64,000 nt of DNA, taken from Desmodus rotundus. Taxonomy: Eukaryota > Chordata > Mammalia > Chiroptera > Phyllostomidae. Of the stretch, positions 52,321-63,540 are shown in pieces. Made by a program: the position numbers and the translations under genes. Under the pieces are notes generated by a model. It was not told the origin of the DNA. It saw nothing but the letters and a program-made list of their open reading frames with translations, and ran no database searches. Where the stretch lies: the NCBI RefSeq assembly GCF_022682495.2, contig NC_071388.1:30054139-30118138 (forward strand), given 5' to 3'. Positions within the stretch are counted from its first letter, which is position 1; every line of letters starts with the position of its first letter.

Positions 52321-52764
52321 AATGAGCATTGCAATAATTCTAACCCATTATCATGCTCCTGTGCCCTGTACACGGTCTGGCCTCCACATTTCTGGCGTAT
52401 TTGTGAGAACGAAGAGCGTCATAGACCCTGGGTCCCTTTCAGGCTCATTTGATGGAATGGCAAAGTCTGTCTCTCTCTCCTGGTGTTTGAGTCCTAGTGT
52501 TCTCGCTCAGTCACCGCCTCACCATGATAGTGGTTGTCCACAGACTTCGCTGCTTCTTGGTTTTCTCAGAGTTCTACACTCTCATACTTTACCACACTGC
52601 CCTCCCTCAACACCACATCTTATACTTTGTATCCTACTAAAGTTTACTTCCACTCAAGGAGGAAGGATTCTGCTGAGTTTGAAGTCAGACCGGCCTCATG
52701 TTGATGATGACCTTGAGCAAACTGCTTACGTCTTCGGTTCAGTGCCTTATGTATGAAACGGGCA
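52321..52764. other. Intergenic, unassigned
   Basis: A 144-codon plus-strand open frame (52322-52756) lies here but shows no recognisable domain; I regard it as chance. Confidence 0.4.
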
Positions 52765-52910
52765 TAACGCAGTGGTTCTCACGTTGTAGGGTGCATTAGA
52801 ATTACCTGGGGGGTTTATAAAAGGGGAAAACAAAGTGCTGGGTCCTCCTAGGTTTTCTATAGCAGGGCCTCTGAATTTCTAGGCAACACACTTTGAGAAC
52901 CACTGAAATA
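52765..52910. mobile_element. MER5-like hAT-Charlie element
   Basis: Ends 'gcagtggttctcacgttgtag' and 'cactttgagaaccactg' are the MER5 inverted termini, with 'attagaattacctggggggttt' inside. Confidence 0.75.
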
Positions 52911-53139
52911 ACGTCGTTAAGATGAGAAACACTATTTGAAAAGGATCTGATTCAATGTAATCACTGCAAAGCAAAGGAATAGATGATAAAAATGAATTAA
53001 TGATATTGGATTTGAATGGAATTGAACTAAATGCAAGTAATTATCTTTTGGCAAAGCCTTTCTGGAAGCAAACCACAAAAGATATTTCTATGGAAATAAA
53101 TTATAAGAGATATTTTGAGGTTAATGAATCTTTAGAAGC

Positions 53140-53260
53140 TATTGATAAATATTGGCGAACACATCAGACAAAAGGCACTCTTATACATCATTAGTAGAAA
53201 AATAAAATTATATATAATTTAGAGGACAATTTGGTAATATCTGCCAAAATGTGAAAGATA
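53140..53260 (+). mobile_element. Ancient L1 fragment, left part (sense)
   Basis: 'aaaggcactcttatacatcattag' and 'gaggacaatttggtaatatctg' match the ORF2 3' region of an old L1 (L1ME type). It resumes at 53641 ('tgacctagtgtttcacttcc', 'agaaatgtatccttcagaaa'). Confidence 0.65.
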
Positions 53261-53261
53261 C

Positions 53262-53640
53262 ATACTATATATATTTTTTTATTCTTATTGAATTCATTGG
53301 GGTGATATTGGTTAATACGATTATATAGATTTCAGGTATACAATTCTACAATACACCATCTGTACTGGTGTGTTTGCACAACAGGTCAAGTCTCCTTCCA
53401 TCACCATTTATCCCCCCTTTACCCTCTTCTACTCCCCCAGCCCCCTCCCCTGCTCTTTGGCAATCACCATACAGCTGTCTGTGTCTATGAGGTTTTTTTC
53501 TTTGTTTAATCCTTCACTCTTCTGACTGAGACCTCCACCCCCGCCCCTCTGGCAGCTGTCAGACTGTTCTCTGTGTCCATGAGTTTGTCTCCATTGTGTT
53601 AGTTTATTTTATTCATTATATTCCACACAGACACACACTA
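53262..53640 (-). mobile_element. L1 3' UTR-like insertion (antisense) splitting an older L1
   Basis: 'ttattgaattcattggggtg' plus 'agtctccttccatcacca', 'tttatccccccttt' and 'ggcaatcaccatacagctgtctg' is the antisense 3' end of an L1 subfamily frequent in bats as I recall. It sits between two pieces of an older sense L1. Confidence 0.6.
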
Positions 53641-53715
53641 TATTTTGACCTAGTGTTTCACTTCCAGAAATGTATCCTTCAGAAATACATACACATGCAC
53701 AGTAATATAGTGCAA
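53641..53715 (+). mobile_element. Ancient L1 fragment, right part (sense)
   Basis: Continuation of 53140-53260 after the inserted element: 'cagaaatacatacacatgcac' follows the L1 order. Confidence 0.6.
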
Positions 53716-54834
53716 CATATTTGCATAGCAGCTTCTAAACTCAAGTGTGCAAGAAATGTAATTTTTTTCCTGTAAGTCAGCTTGATTTATACTTCAAGCC
53801 CATTGCTCCAGGTGGTAAAAATAAATCTCTTTCATTTCAGGATTAACTCTCTACCATTTCTCTAGTGTCGCATGTGAGAACCAGGAGGCACATACAGAGC
53901 AGAGGTGTTGCAGGTATGTGTGTGGGTACTTGGCCTGGTGTCATGCCGCCACTCTGTCATCTGCTCTCGTGGCCATTATTCTGTTGTACTTGCTAGATTT
54001 TGTATAAAAATGCTGCCACCTTATTGCAGGATTGTTTTTCCTCATGATCCCACCCTGCCTGCTGCTTCTACTACTCTCATGTCATGCTAGGCTGCCAGGC
54101 AAAATGGCAGACTGAGATCCTCACTCCTTTGATGCCACTTTCAGTTACTTGAAATTATTCTGCTATTTCTGTGCCTTGGAAATTCTGAGGCTGCCTAGGG
54201 CTCTCACCAACTACACACTTATTTATTTTCATCCTTCTAATATAGAGTTGATCAATAAAGTTCAACTGATAGTTTTGAAAATGTCACAGATTGCCATTTG
54301 AAATCCTATATTACTTTAGTTTTTATTAAATACTGAAGAAAGGAAAACAGCGATTTTGATGGTGAAAAATTTTGTTTTCAAGACAAGTCCCAGATGTAAG
54401 CCACTCCTTAATGAATGACTCAGTCATTATAACTAGCAACATTCGAGTCTGTGTGAACTATATATAGCTCTATTTTTGCACGCATTGAAATGAGCTTCTG
54501 ATGGTTGAAATAGGTTTAATTTTCAAAATGATAGCAGCTGTTTATCCTTAATTCTGAGAATAATTTGGGAAGCTATGTACTTTATTTTTTGCCCAAAAGA
54601 CAGGAATGGCTTCAGTGTTTAGATACAGAAAGAAATATGTTAAATCGTTCAACCAATGCTGCTTGAAATAAACTTCTTTAAAGCATATTTTGGTTGTATA
54701 ACTGTTCTGAACTAAACTTGGATTGCCAAGACTCTGTATGTTATATAACCCCTGAGAAAATACAAAAGTAAGAAAGACATTTACATAAAAGACAATAAGG
54801 TTGAGACATTTCAACAGGCATTTTTTTTAACTCC
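53716..54834. other. Intergenic, unassigned
   Basis: AT-rich, no recognisable feature. Confidence 0.4.
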
Positions 54835-55410
54835 CCACAACCTGCCAGATGTTGAAGATACACAGATAGGTATAACACATCTCCTGTCAATGAGATCTTG
54901 GACTAGGTGGGGAGATAATCAAGTAATACAGACACATTTCCATCAAACAATAAAAGCAATGTGGAGACAGATAGCATTTATTCTACCTGAATGAAGGCCT
55001 CACAGTGCAGGTAACATTTAATTTATGGTAGAAGAGCAAATAAACCAAATTTAAGAAGCAGGGACAGAATTTATTGAGACAAAATCCCTATTCATTAGAC
55101 TATATCCTATTCATAAGTATGTCTGATTTACCTACTATATCCTTAATGTCTGGAAGAGTGCCTGATGCATGAGAGGTAATTAATATATTTTGTTGAATGA
55201 GTGAAAGCATGATTTCAGGAGAAGGTGAATAGTGCCAGGTTGTTCTATCTGGTCAAAACACAGAAAGATTGGGGTTAACAGATGAGAGAGGCTAAAAAGG
55301 TAGGTAAAGACCAAAGGCCATAACTATGATCTTCAAAGGGGTTAGGATTTTTCTCTGGCAGCCACCGGGGAAGCCATTGGTAGCATTTGAACAGGGCAGT
55401 GAGACAGGTG
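54835..55410 (-). repeat. L2 LINE fragments (mainly antisense)
   Basis: 'ctgccagatgttgaagatacac' and 'gaaggcctcacagtgcag', then 'ggatttttctctggcagccacc' and 'aagccattggtagcatttg' follow antisense L2. The short 55120-55205 piece (gagtgcctgatgcatgagaggtaattaat) looks like a sense L2/MIR end inserted or adjoining. Confidence 0.5.
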
Positions 55411-56164
55411 AGTATGCAGTAGGGTTTTGGGACTAGGATTCATAGGTGAGGACTCATAAGACTAAGTACCTCGTATTATGAAAACAACAACAACAATCAC
55501 TTATTCAGACAATAGGCTTTACCTTTTCTTTCTCTCTCCTGCTCAGACCTCCTCTCAACCCCACACAAGCAGCACTGGGAAAAACAAAAGCAGCCAGGTA
55601 GCATTATTGGCCAGGTGAAACGTCCCCTCACTTGGTCAAATGACTGGACAACCGTATGGCCTAAGCCCCCTCTCTAATCTCCATACCCCCTCACAGGAAG
55701 CCAAGGGAGTCAAAGCGGTCCTTTCCTGTTCTCTCCTAGAGCCACTGGACTTAGGAGGATGCTCCCCTTTCCTCCCTTTGACTTTTCTTCATAGGCAAAT
55801 TTCAGAATAGACCCTTTTGCTAGGCAAACCACTAGAGCAAGACTCCTGCTTTCATACATTTCGAGACTAGAAGGAGTTTCCAGTTCAAGAGCCACCTTCA
55901 CACTAGACCCATCGAGCTTCCCAGTGATTCTTTTACCACGCTTTCCTCTGCACTCCAGTGCCCCACCAGTATGGTTCTCAGGTCCTGCAGCTGATCTGGC
56001 ATCCAGCAGAATGCACAGCTCCATCTCTTGTAGGAAATTTCAAGATCTTTCAATCACTAACCTCCAAGCTTCATCACCTGGAGGAAAAGGGTAACTGCCT
56101 CTCTATATGATTGCTCTTGGGAGTGTATCGTTCGGTTGAAGCAGGGCTAATGGGGGAATAGTTC
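55411..56164. other. Intergenic, unassigned
   Basis: Less AT-rich than its surroundings. It holds a 104-codon minus-strand frame (55710-56024) with no recognised domain. Could be an old repeat I cannot name. Confidence 0.35.
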
Positions 56165-56328
56165 AATTGAGAAAGTCAGTTTAAAAATATCGGGTGTTTG
56201 TTTGAGAAAAACAGAACCACTGATTCGAAAATACATATGGATCTCTATGTTCATTGCAGCATTATTTACAATAGCTGAAATATAGAAGCAACCTAGGTGT
56301 TCATCAATAGATGAATGGATGAAGATGT

Positions 56329-56363
<35 letters not shown>

Positions 56364-56660
56364 CAAAATATTACTCAGCAATATAAAAGAATGAATTTGC
56401 AACAACATGGATGGACCTAGAGGGTATTATGCTAAGTGAAATGAGTCGTATGGAGAAAGACAAATACCATATGATCTCACTTATATGTGGACTTAAAAAA
56501 ACTAAAGTAAATGAATAAACACAGGAACAAACTAACAAACAGAAACAGTCCCATAGGTGCAGAGAACAGCTGATGGTTGCCAAAAGGGAGGGGGCGTGGG
56601 AATGGGAATTTAAAATAATACAATAAATAAAATAAATGAATAAATAAAAATGAATTTTAA
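56165..56660 (+). mobile_element. L1 3' end, sense
   Basis: 'gttcattgcagcattatttac', 'aatagctgaaatatagaagc', 'atggatggacctagagggt', 'gaaagacaaataccatatgatc' and an A-rich end (aataaataaaataaatgaataaataaaa). Contains an (AT)15 expansion at 56332-56361. Confidence 0.85.
56332..56361. repeat. (AT)15 microsatellite inside L1
   Basis: Fifteen perfect AT units at the site where L1 copies carry a short AT run. Confidence 0.95.
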
Positions 56661-57594
56661 AATATCTGGAAGAAATATTTTTCTTAAGTTACCGCCTAAT
56701 TAAATACAAATTTCTAGAGAAACTTTTCCTCAAACTTTGTATCACAACATTTTTAAAAAACGATGAAATTGGTTACCTCTTAAAACACAAGTCAAGTTTT
56801 CTACCACAAAGGCAGCTCAGTATAGCCTTTTGCAAATGGGTGAGTCTACTTTCAATGGCCCGAAAACTGAACACAGGCTGAATATGCCCCATTTCCTGTG
56901 TTTCAGATTCATTCTTTTAGACTGAGCATGAAAGAATCAAGATTCAAGAGTAAAATGACAGTCATTACTTTTTAAATTTATTTTTTGGTTTGGCCAGTTG
57001 CCTCATTCCACAGAGACTTTACAAGATGTTTCAGTCTCACTTTTTGAAGGTGAGAAGTGTGATCTAATGGGGTATTTGGCAGGCACACTGAGGAGGCCCA
57101 ATAAATATTAAACATGAGGACTTTATGGAAGCACTCTACCCCATACACTTCTAATTCAGACATCGTGCCAGCTTCCAGGGCAGAACCATTATGAATAGGT
57201 GGGTGGTTGGGTAGGTTAATGAGTTAAGTTATTAGGTAGCTTGCTGCCAAAATATTGCTACCTATAATAATTAAGTCATATTTCTTGGTCTTCTCCCAGG
57301 AATTACAGAGAGAATAGTTTCAACATTAAGAAAAAGCCTGTTTGAACAAATAGAAAGTAAGCTCCCTGCCTCTAAAAATTTTAAAGCAGAGGTTAAATCC
57401 CAATAAAATTCATTTCCATCAACCCATAAAATAAGAACCCCCAAAATAACCTGGCACCTCAAAATTAAAACACTTTAATAATGTGAGGATATGTGGTAGT
57501 TACAATAGTGACTCTGAATTATTCAAAATTGAAATATATTTAGTAGAGTTTTAATGTTAAATATATTTTATTTTTTCAAAGCTATTAATTTAAA
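56661..57594. other. Intergenic, unassigned
   Basis: AT-rich, no recognisable feature. Confidence 0.4.
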
Positions 57595-57705
57595 AAGACT
57601 TTATAAAGTGCCTAATGCTTTTGTTTCAGGCATTGTTCCCAGGCTTTGGAAAACAGATGAAAATTCCTCCTTTCATGGAGCTTACACTCTACTGGAATAT
57701 TTAAT
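57595..57705 (-). repeat. L2 3' region (antisense)
   Basis: 'gtgcctaatgcttttgtttcagg' and 'ttcatggagcttacactctac' match the reverse of the L2 end. Confidence 0.5.
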
Positions 57706-57843
57706 TCAGGAGGCTCTCAATCAAAATATTTTAAACATTTAATCTAATCAACTATTTTATTTTAAGTAGTAAATGATTTAGTTCATTCCTACTTAACAGA
57801 AAATCCACGAGGTAGGTGGGAGAACCAGGTAAACAGCCAACAT

Positions 57844-58398
57844 TGTAACAGGGTGCAGCCAAGAGGGGGACCCCAATAGGGATTTTAATGGGGTCCAGAA
57901 GAGCTTGGAGATAATTGGCTCCATACATCAGGGCCACACCTGCCCAGAATGCTGTCAGCTGTGGTCAATTGTGGGAAGAGCCAGAAATGGGGCTGCAGAA
58001 GAAGATTGGCCCTGGGATTTAAATCCCAGCCCAGCATCCATTAGGTGTCTCTTTTAGGGACCGGGTGTGTTGGCTGAGAGTCAGGACCATGTGGCTTTGG
58101 AAGTGTTCCCTTTTTGCCATGTGGATGGTGTCAGTAGCCTGAATCCTGGACTTCTACTTCTTTCCTGAGATATGGTACCCCAGACTGGGCAGAGGGAGAA
58201 GGAAGGACTGTGTGTGTTTGTGGGTATTCTAAAGAACTTTAGTCTATATAACTTTTAAATAAATAATAATTCTTCTCCTTTTCACCAATCTCTGACCTCT
58301 TTCCTCTGGCATTGGGCAAAGTATGGGAGAGGAACCCCTGGAGAAAAAGGAGGGGGTCTTTTATATCACTCAGCCCCACCCCGGTCTGTTCTGTAACA
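57844..58398 (+). mobile_element. Solo LTR of an endogenous retrovirus (ERV1-like)
   Basis: 555-bp element starting TGTAACAGGG and ending TCTGTAACA, flanked by a perfect 4-bp duplication ACAT (57840-57843 and 58399-58402). TG...CA ends plus a 4-bp duplication fit a gammaretrovirus-like ERV1. An AATAAA at about 58258-58263 in the last third supports plus orientation. No internal genes remain, so this is a recombined solo LTR. The family name is unknown to me. Confidence 0.8.
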
Positions 58399-58855
58399 AC
58401 ATCACTTCTCATAGCGTATGTCCTTCTCATAGCGCTGCGACCAGTACTTGTCTTTCTATTCACTTTGTTTAGGATCAGATTAGGAAAGGTTACAAGGTTC
58501 CTTTCAATGTTAATACTTTTTTTTCTAGTTTTGTAATAAAATATTGTAATCCAAATACAATCTCAAGAAATTTGGGTTTCAACTTAAAAATAAATTTAAT
58601 TAGGCTAAAAATAATACTGAGAAAACAACCCATTCCTAAAAAAAGATTTTTAAAAGAAGGGCTTATGAAAAACTTGAGCATAAAAATGCAGTATAATCAT
58701 ATCCTTACAGATTTGATGAAGGTGACAGAGATTATATGGGAAACCTGAAGAATTGCATTTTATATTCAAATATATTGCTCTCTACTCTTCCAGAATTTTC
58801 CTGAAATGTGTTCTTAGGCTAATTAAGGTTTTATTGTTTCCCCATACATCATATA

Positions 58856-59428
58856 TGAGGGGGGGGGCCCTCAAATAATGGAAATATCTTCTGGAGGTCA
58901 GGCTCCTTGTAGTATAGGCTTCCCCCACTAGGTGAGTGTTCTAGGAGCCCATCTGTATCAGTGTACCAGCTGGCATTGTTGTGAGAGGCTGCATTTGGCT
59001 TCAGTGAATTTTTTTGGAAGTTGTCACATTTGCTCACTGCATGATGAGTGAGTGATTTATGACCACACCTGCCCACACTGTTCTGAGTATTTAGCAGTTT
59101 TTGACCAAAATTGGCATGACCCCTGTGCCCCACCCTCCCTATTCACTGGATCTTGCCCCAAGAAACTGTTTTTTGTTTCCTCAGGTGAAAAAAGTCCTCA
59201 AAGGGAAACATTTTGCCGATGTGAAAGAGGTAAAACAGAAAACATCAGAAATACTGAAAGGCATCAAAATCGATGAGTTCAAAAACTGTGCTCAGTAATG
59301 GAAAAAACATCTCAATAGATACATGCATCAAACAGGGAGTACTTTGAAGGTGACTGAAATTTAAACATGTAAGAATAAATACACAGTATTTTATAAATAA
59401 ATTTTGTCTTTTTTGGGTACCCCCCTTG
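58856..59428 (+). mobile_element. Mariner DNA transposon, deleted, with TIRs
   Basis: Ends are imperfect inverted repeats (TGAGGGGGGGGGCCCTCAAA at the left; reverse of the right end CAAGGGGGGTACCCAAAAAA) each bordered by TA (58854-58855, 59429-59430), the Tc1/mariner target. At 59101-59298 a sense frame retains the transposase C-terminal motif HPPYSLDLAPRNCFLFP and LKGKHFADVKE, where the third catalytic acidic residue region lies. The element is about 573 bp against about 1.3 kb for a complete mariner, so it is internally deleted and inactive. Confidence 0.85.
59101..59298 (+). pseudogene. Mariner transposase C-terminal remnant
   Basis: 65-codon open stretch ending at a stop inside the transposon. 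PHPPYSLDLAPRNCFLFP corresponds to the mariner 'PYSPDLAPxDxFLFP' block; the final D of that block is replaced by N in the visible PRNCF. The N-terminal DNA-binding domain and the first catalytic residues are missing. Confidence 0.85.
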
Positions 59429-62400
59429 TACATGAATATTATGAATGCCTGCCAGCCTTCTCAATGATATGACCATCTGCCTTCCCCTGAAAGCCTCCCA
59501 CAGTCGGGTTGCTTCACATTAAATGCCTATTTCAACTATATTGGTGTTTTAAAAATTTGGCTTAAAAGGTGGTAGAAAGTGAAAGTAATGTAAGTGACAA
59601 AGAAGAGGTTGGGAAACACTATCGCAAATAATTGGAAACCATTCAATTATTTAGAAAATTCCTTCTTTTAAAAATTCTGAAAGAAACTTTGTTTCAGCTT
59701 CCCTGCCTTATTTAAAGAAAGCCTATTATTTAACTTGTCTTTGAATTTTTATCACAACTTTTAAAATGTCAAATGTATTACCTCCCACTTGTAGGTGTGA
59801 GAGAGGATACCTTCAGGGCCAGAACACTCAGACCTGGGTCTCTTTTTAGTTCCACTTTATGTTATAATTATTTTCTGAAATTTTATCTTTTAAAGAAGCT
59901 GCTGGTACCTCATAATCAAAATGATTTTGATTTCCAATTCCTCTCCTGAACTTCTCTCAGTTTCATAAATTCCGATAGCATTTATTTAAAACTTTATGGG
60001 CCAGATGCTATTTCTCTGCAATGCAAAAATGAATGTCATCTTACCTGCTCCCAAAGTACTGGCAGTCTAGAAAAGAAGAAGGAAACAAGAACCATGGAGG
60101 TAGGTGTAGCGAGAGAAGCACGCGTAGTCTAATGAAAGTATTACGAAAGGGTCTACAGACTGAGAACTCGGAGGGTTCCTGACACCCAGGGGAATCTGAG
60201 AGAGCGATTGGGCTTTCTCAGAAAGGCGTGAAGTCAAGTCAGCACTGCTCTTCCCTGGAATTTATGTCCATCATTGAGCTCATCATTAGTATATTTCATA
60301 GGCTTCATAACTCTCATTCTAGAGAGTACGTTCTATGAGTGAAGGCCATATTTGGTGCACATTTTTTTCTTGCAGGGTATCTAAAATAATGTCTTTAAGA
60401 CGTAAAACTCTCAGTCAAGCAGTTCCATTCTGGAAAACGTAGATAATTTGGAATTAAGAGGCATATAACTTACCCCCCCACAAGGGATTATGTTAATTAT
60501 ATCATAAATGCATTTTGAAGGACTTAACATTTTCCTCACACTGAAGCAGATATGGACATTTGAGACCTTCTAAGGACCTGAGTAACTCTTAATTTTCGTG
60601 TGCTTACTAAATCAAAGCCCATGACAGAAGTCGGAGGGAATGATTTCCATTTTGTTCAGCCTGCCTATCTGTCAAACCTCACACAGAACGGTGTAGACAA
60701 TATAAGTGAATACTGAATGGTGCTAAAGAGGGTAACTCGTCATACCATACATCAAAATGATAGCACTGAAAATCGATGCAAGACAAAGCAATTTCAACTG
60801 AAAGAGACATGAATTGTAACTTCCTGTATCCCTCTCCTCGCACTCCCACAGCCAGTCCCAAGAATTCACAGCAGGATTTCAACACATACATTTGTATTCC
60901 AGTATAAATGCAACACAAAAATTCTAGTAAAATATGGTCTTAAATGCTTACAGCAATCATCTCGGATTGGCACATTAGATAAAATAGCTTCTTTAATAAT
61001 TTTCTGTATTTTTTGCCATGGAGATGCATTGCATTGATAAGCAGAAGATCGATTACACTATTATAATTCTAATCCCAGCTTTTCTCATGCTCCGCGTATG
61101 TGATATATGGCCTGCGAGTTTCTCTCCATCTCCAGCCCCATGACGTGGCCCCCGGTCTCTAACCTGTGTGACTGTCATGAGTGGGAGGGCATCCTCGCAA
61201 CAATTTTAAACTAAAAGACAAAGAGGACATTTGAAATTAGAAATTCTGGGAAAGGCATTTTATAGTTTATCGGCACACATATGCTGGCTGACATCTAATC
61301 TTTATTTCTATGCGTACATTCACTGAAAAGCCTGACTCTATTTAAGTGGAATATTTAAATCAAATGTTTTGGAAGTAGGCTTCCCAGATGCCTAGAGCAA
61401 GAGATAGGGTCTCTCTTTGACCTTCAAGCTGGGCATTGTAAACATAATATTCAATTTTCTCTGTTTTGTGGATGCTACTCTGGACTATAACCTGTCGAGA
61501 GAAGCCATGTTTTTCTGTTTTGTACCCTGTCAGAGATTAGACCTCAGCGCATGACACAGGATGCCCACTTCCTTCTTTAGCATTGTGCTGAGAAAGGAAG
61601 GCCACTGCCCAGGAATTCAAAAATGCCACAGTTAAAAAGAAATTTGGTGGATCCTTTTTGCAAATGGTGTCACAAAGCCTGCATGTATAATAGATATTTG
61701 GAAATCTTCATGATGAGTGGACTATATAGAGTTTGTGGTAAACAAAGCGATGATTAAAGTTTATGCTGTTATTGTTATAATCATGCCATAAAAATATGAT
61801 ACAATGTATCTAAATCAAACATAGGAATGTAAGAAAACACCTAATATCAGCAGTTTTGGTAAATCTTGGCTTGCCCACACAGGAGTGTTTCCTTCGGAGG
61901 ACGGGACATAAACACATTGCACATCTGACAGGTCACTGTCACCCAGCAGAGAGAACTCCTGCGTGTAAGGTGGTGTTTTCCAATGGATGGGAAAGGTGAC
62001 ACTTCTAAGTGACATTTTCTAAGATGAGAACCAGCTAGTTCAGGGTTCTGGAAAGGATAAACTCATCAGGAGCAAGTCCTTCACCGTCCAACTAAGTGGC
62101 ACTTATATTACATTCTTCAAATAGCTGACTCTCAAAGAGCCTTAACTACAGATGTTAGAATTGGGTTCAGGGCTCCAGACAGGGATGAAACAGCCCTATC
62201 GGCCAACAGCAACTCTCAATCATGCATACACACCTGGTGTTCAAGACCTCCAAGGAGCTTAGACCGGAGAAAAGGGTAGAAGCCTGTGAACCACCCTCCA
62301 CTCGGTGACCTCAGCTGTAAAAACAATGGCATACCTTCTCTTGCACTAACTCGAACTTAGCCAGAAAGGGGATAGTCTAGTACAACACTGCTTCCCAGAT

Positions 62401-62480
62401 TTGAGTGCACACCAGTCACCTGGGGGTCTTGTCTCCCAGGGGATTCTGATGCTCTTAGACTTTAGACTGAGTAGCAAGCT
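59429..62480. other. Intergenic, mostly unassigned
   Basis: AT-rich. Includes an L2 antisense piece at 59995-60110 (gggccagatgctatttctctgc, cagtctagaaaagaag) and a MER5-like fragment at about 62375-62465; the rest is not recognised. Confidence 0.4.
62375..62465. mobile_element. MER5A-like fragment
   Basis: 'cactgcttcccagatttgagtg', 'accagtcacctgggggtcttg' and 'ggggattctgatgctcttag' follow the MER5A order but only partly. Confidence 0.45.
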
Positions 62481-63540
62481 CTTGGAATTCCATAGAGCCC
62501 TCTATGACATACTGAATCTGTTGGGATCCAAAAGGCTGGGAAAACTCTGCCCTTCCTGAAAGCTGGCTGTTGAAACCAGTGGAAGGTGGCACCGAGTGGT
62601 GCATGCGCAGCCTCAGAGGTGATGGAATGCTCCAGGCTTGACCTAGGGCTCTGCCCTGCTGGTAGGTACCCAGCACATGCTCAGACCACATTTGGTGCAT
62701 GTGATGCGTGAAGAGGGGGCAGCCCTGTTCCTTCTGTGGTTGAAGGCCAGGGCTCTCAGGAGCACAGCTCAGACAGTGAAGGCCAACTTCACACCTGCCC
62801 AAACAGCACCTCCACCTGAAAGACTGTGTCCCCTTTGAGGGAGTGTGGGCGGGCATGCTAATCCCTTGCTCTTGTGGCTTCCTAGCCTCCAACTTCCCGG
62901 AAGACATTGCGCCCCATCCTTCTGTTCCCACCTCCCTGCAGAGCACTGAGTCAGACCGGTGTGTCAGTTTATTATTGTACCATCTGTATGGCTTCCCGAA
63001 CTCCTCTATGGCCCCGGAGAAATGGCAGCCTTTGACTTGCATTGAAGTCTGTGGCCACCCCTACCATTCATGGCCCCAAGATAAAAGAAAATACCTCTTC
63101 ACATGGGGACAAAAGATGTGGGTCAACTGACTCATGTCGTGGCTAGAGGAGCAGGGCTGGATTGAAGGATCTACTGGCCCTCTGTGGGCACATGGGCAAG
63201 GTACGACCTGCACGACCCTATTAGCACCTTTCCTGGGGCTAATCCCTGGCCCTGGAGCTACTCTCTGGCCCTGGCACCAATAGCCTGCTGAGAATCACCC
63301 GACTCTTGAAGTATGCAACCAGCAGCCAGTGAGTATACATTCCTGGAGGTAGGGCAGCAGAGGGGGAGGTGATTGGAGCCCCTCCCATTTTCATTCTTGA
63401 CTGAGAATCTGCCCCTGGGCCCTTCAGGGCCAGAGCAGCCTGACTCATGCTCCCATTTGTGACAGGGAAATTGTCAAAAATAGGCCTGAATCCTTGCCAG
63501 GCCCCCTCATGAACTTGATGTAGCATGACCTTAAATATAC
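62481..63540. other. GC-richer block with a 195-codon antisense open frame
   Basis: About 1.06 kb clearly richer in G+C than the surroundings. The minus-strand frame at 62455-63042 is the longest unbroken frame in the window outside known exons and L1, with a second one at 63239-63526 (-). Neither contains a domain I recognise, and no splice or poly(A) evidence is visible. It may be an LTR or the 5' region of a retroelement, or simply a CG-richer stretch in which stop codons are rarer. Confidence 0.35.

Noticed and set aside
52322..52756. 144-codon plus-strand frame
   Set aside because: Begins right at the edge of the L1 and has no domain, coding bias or transcript signals that I can see.
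55710..56024. 104-codon minus-strand frame
   Set aside because: No recognisable domain and no intron or poly(A) context; recorded only as part of an unassigned stretch.
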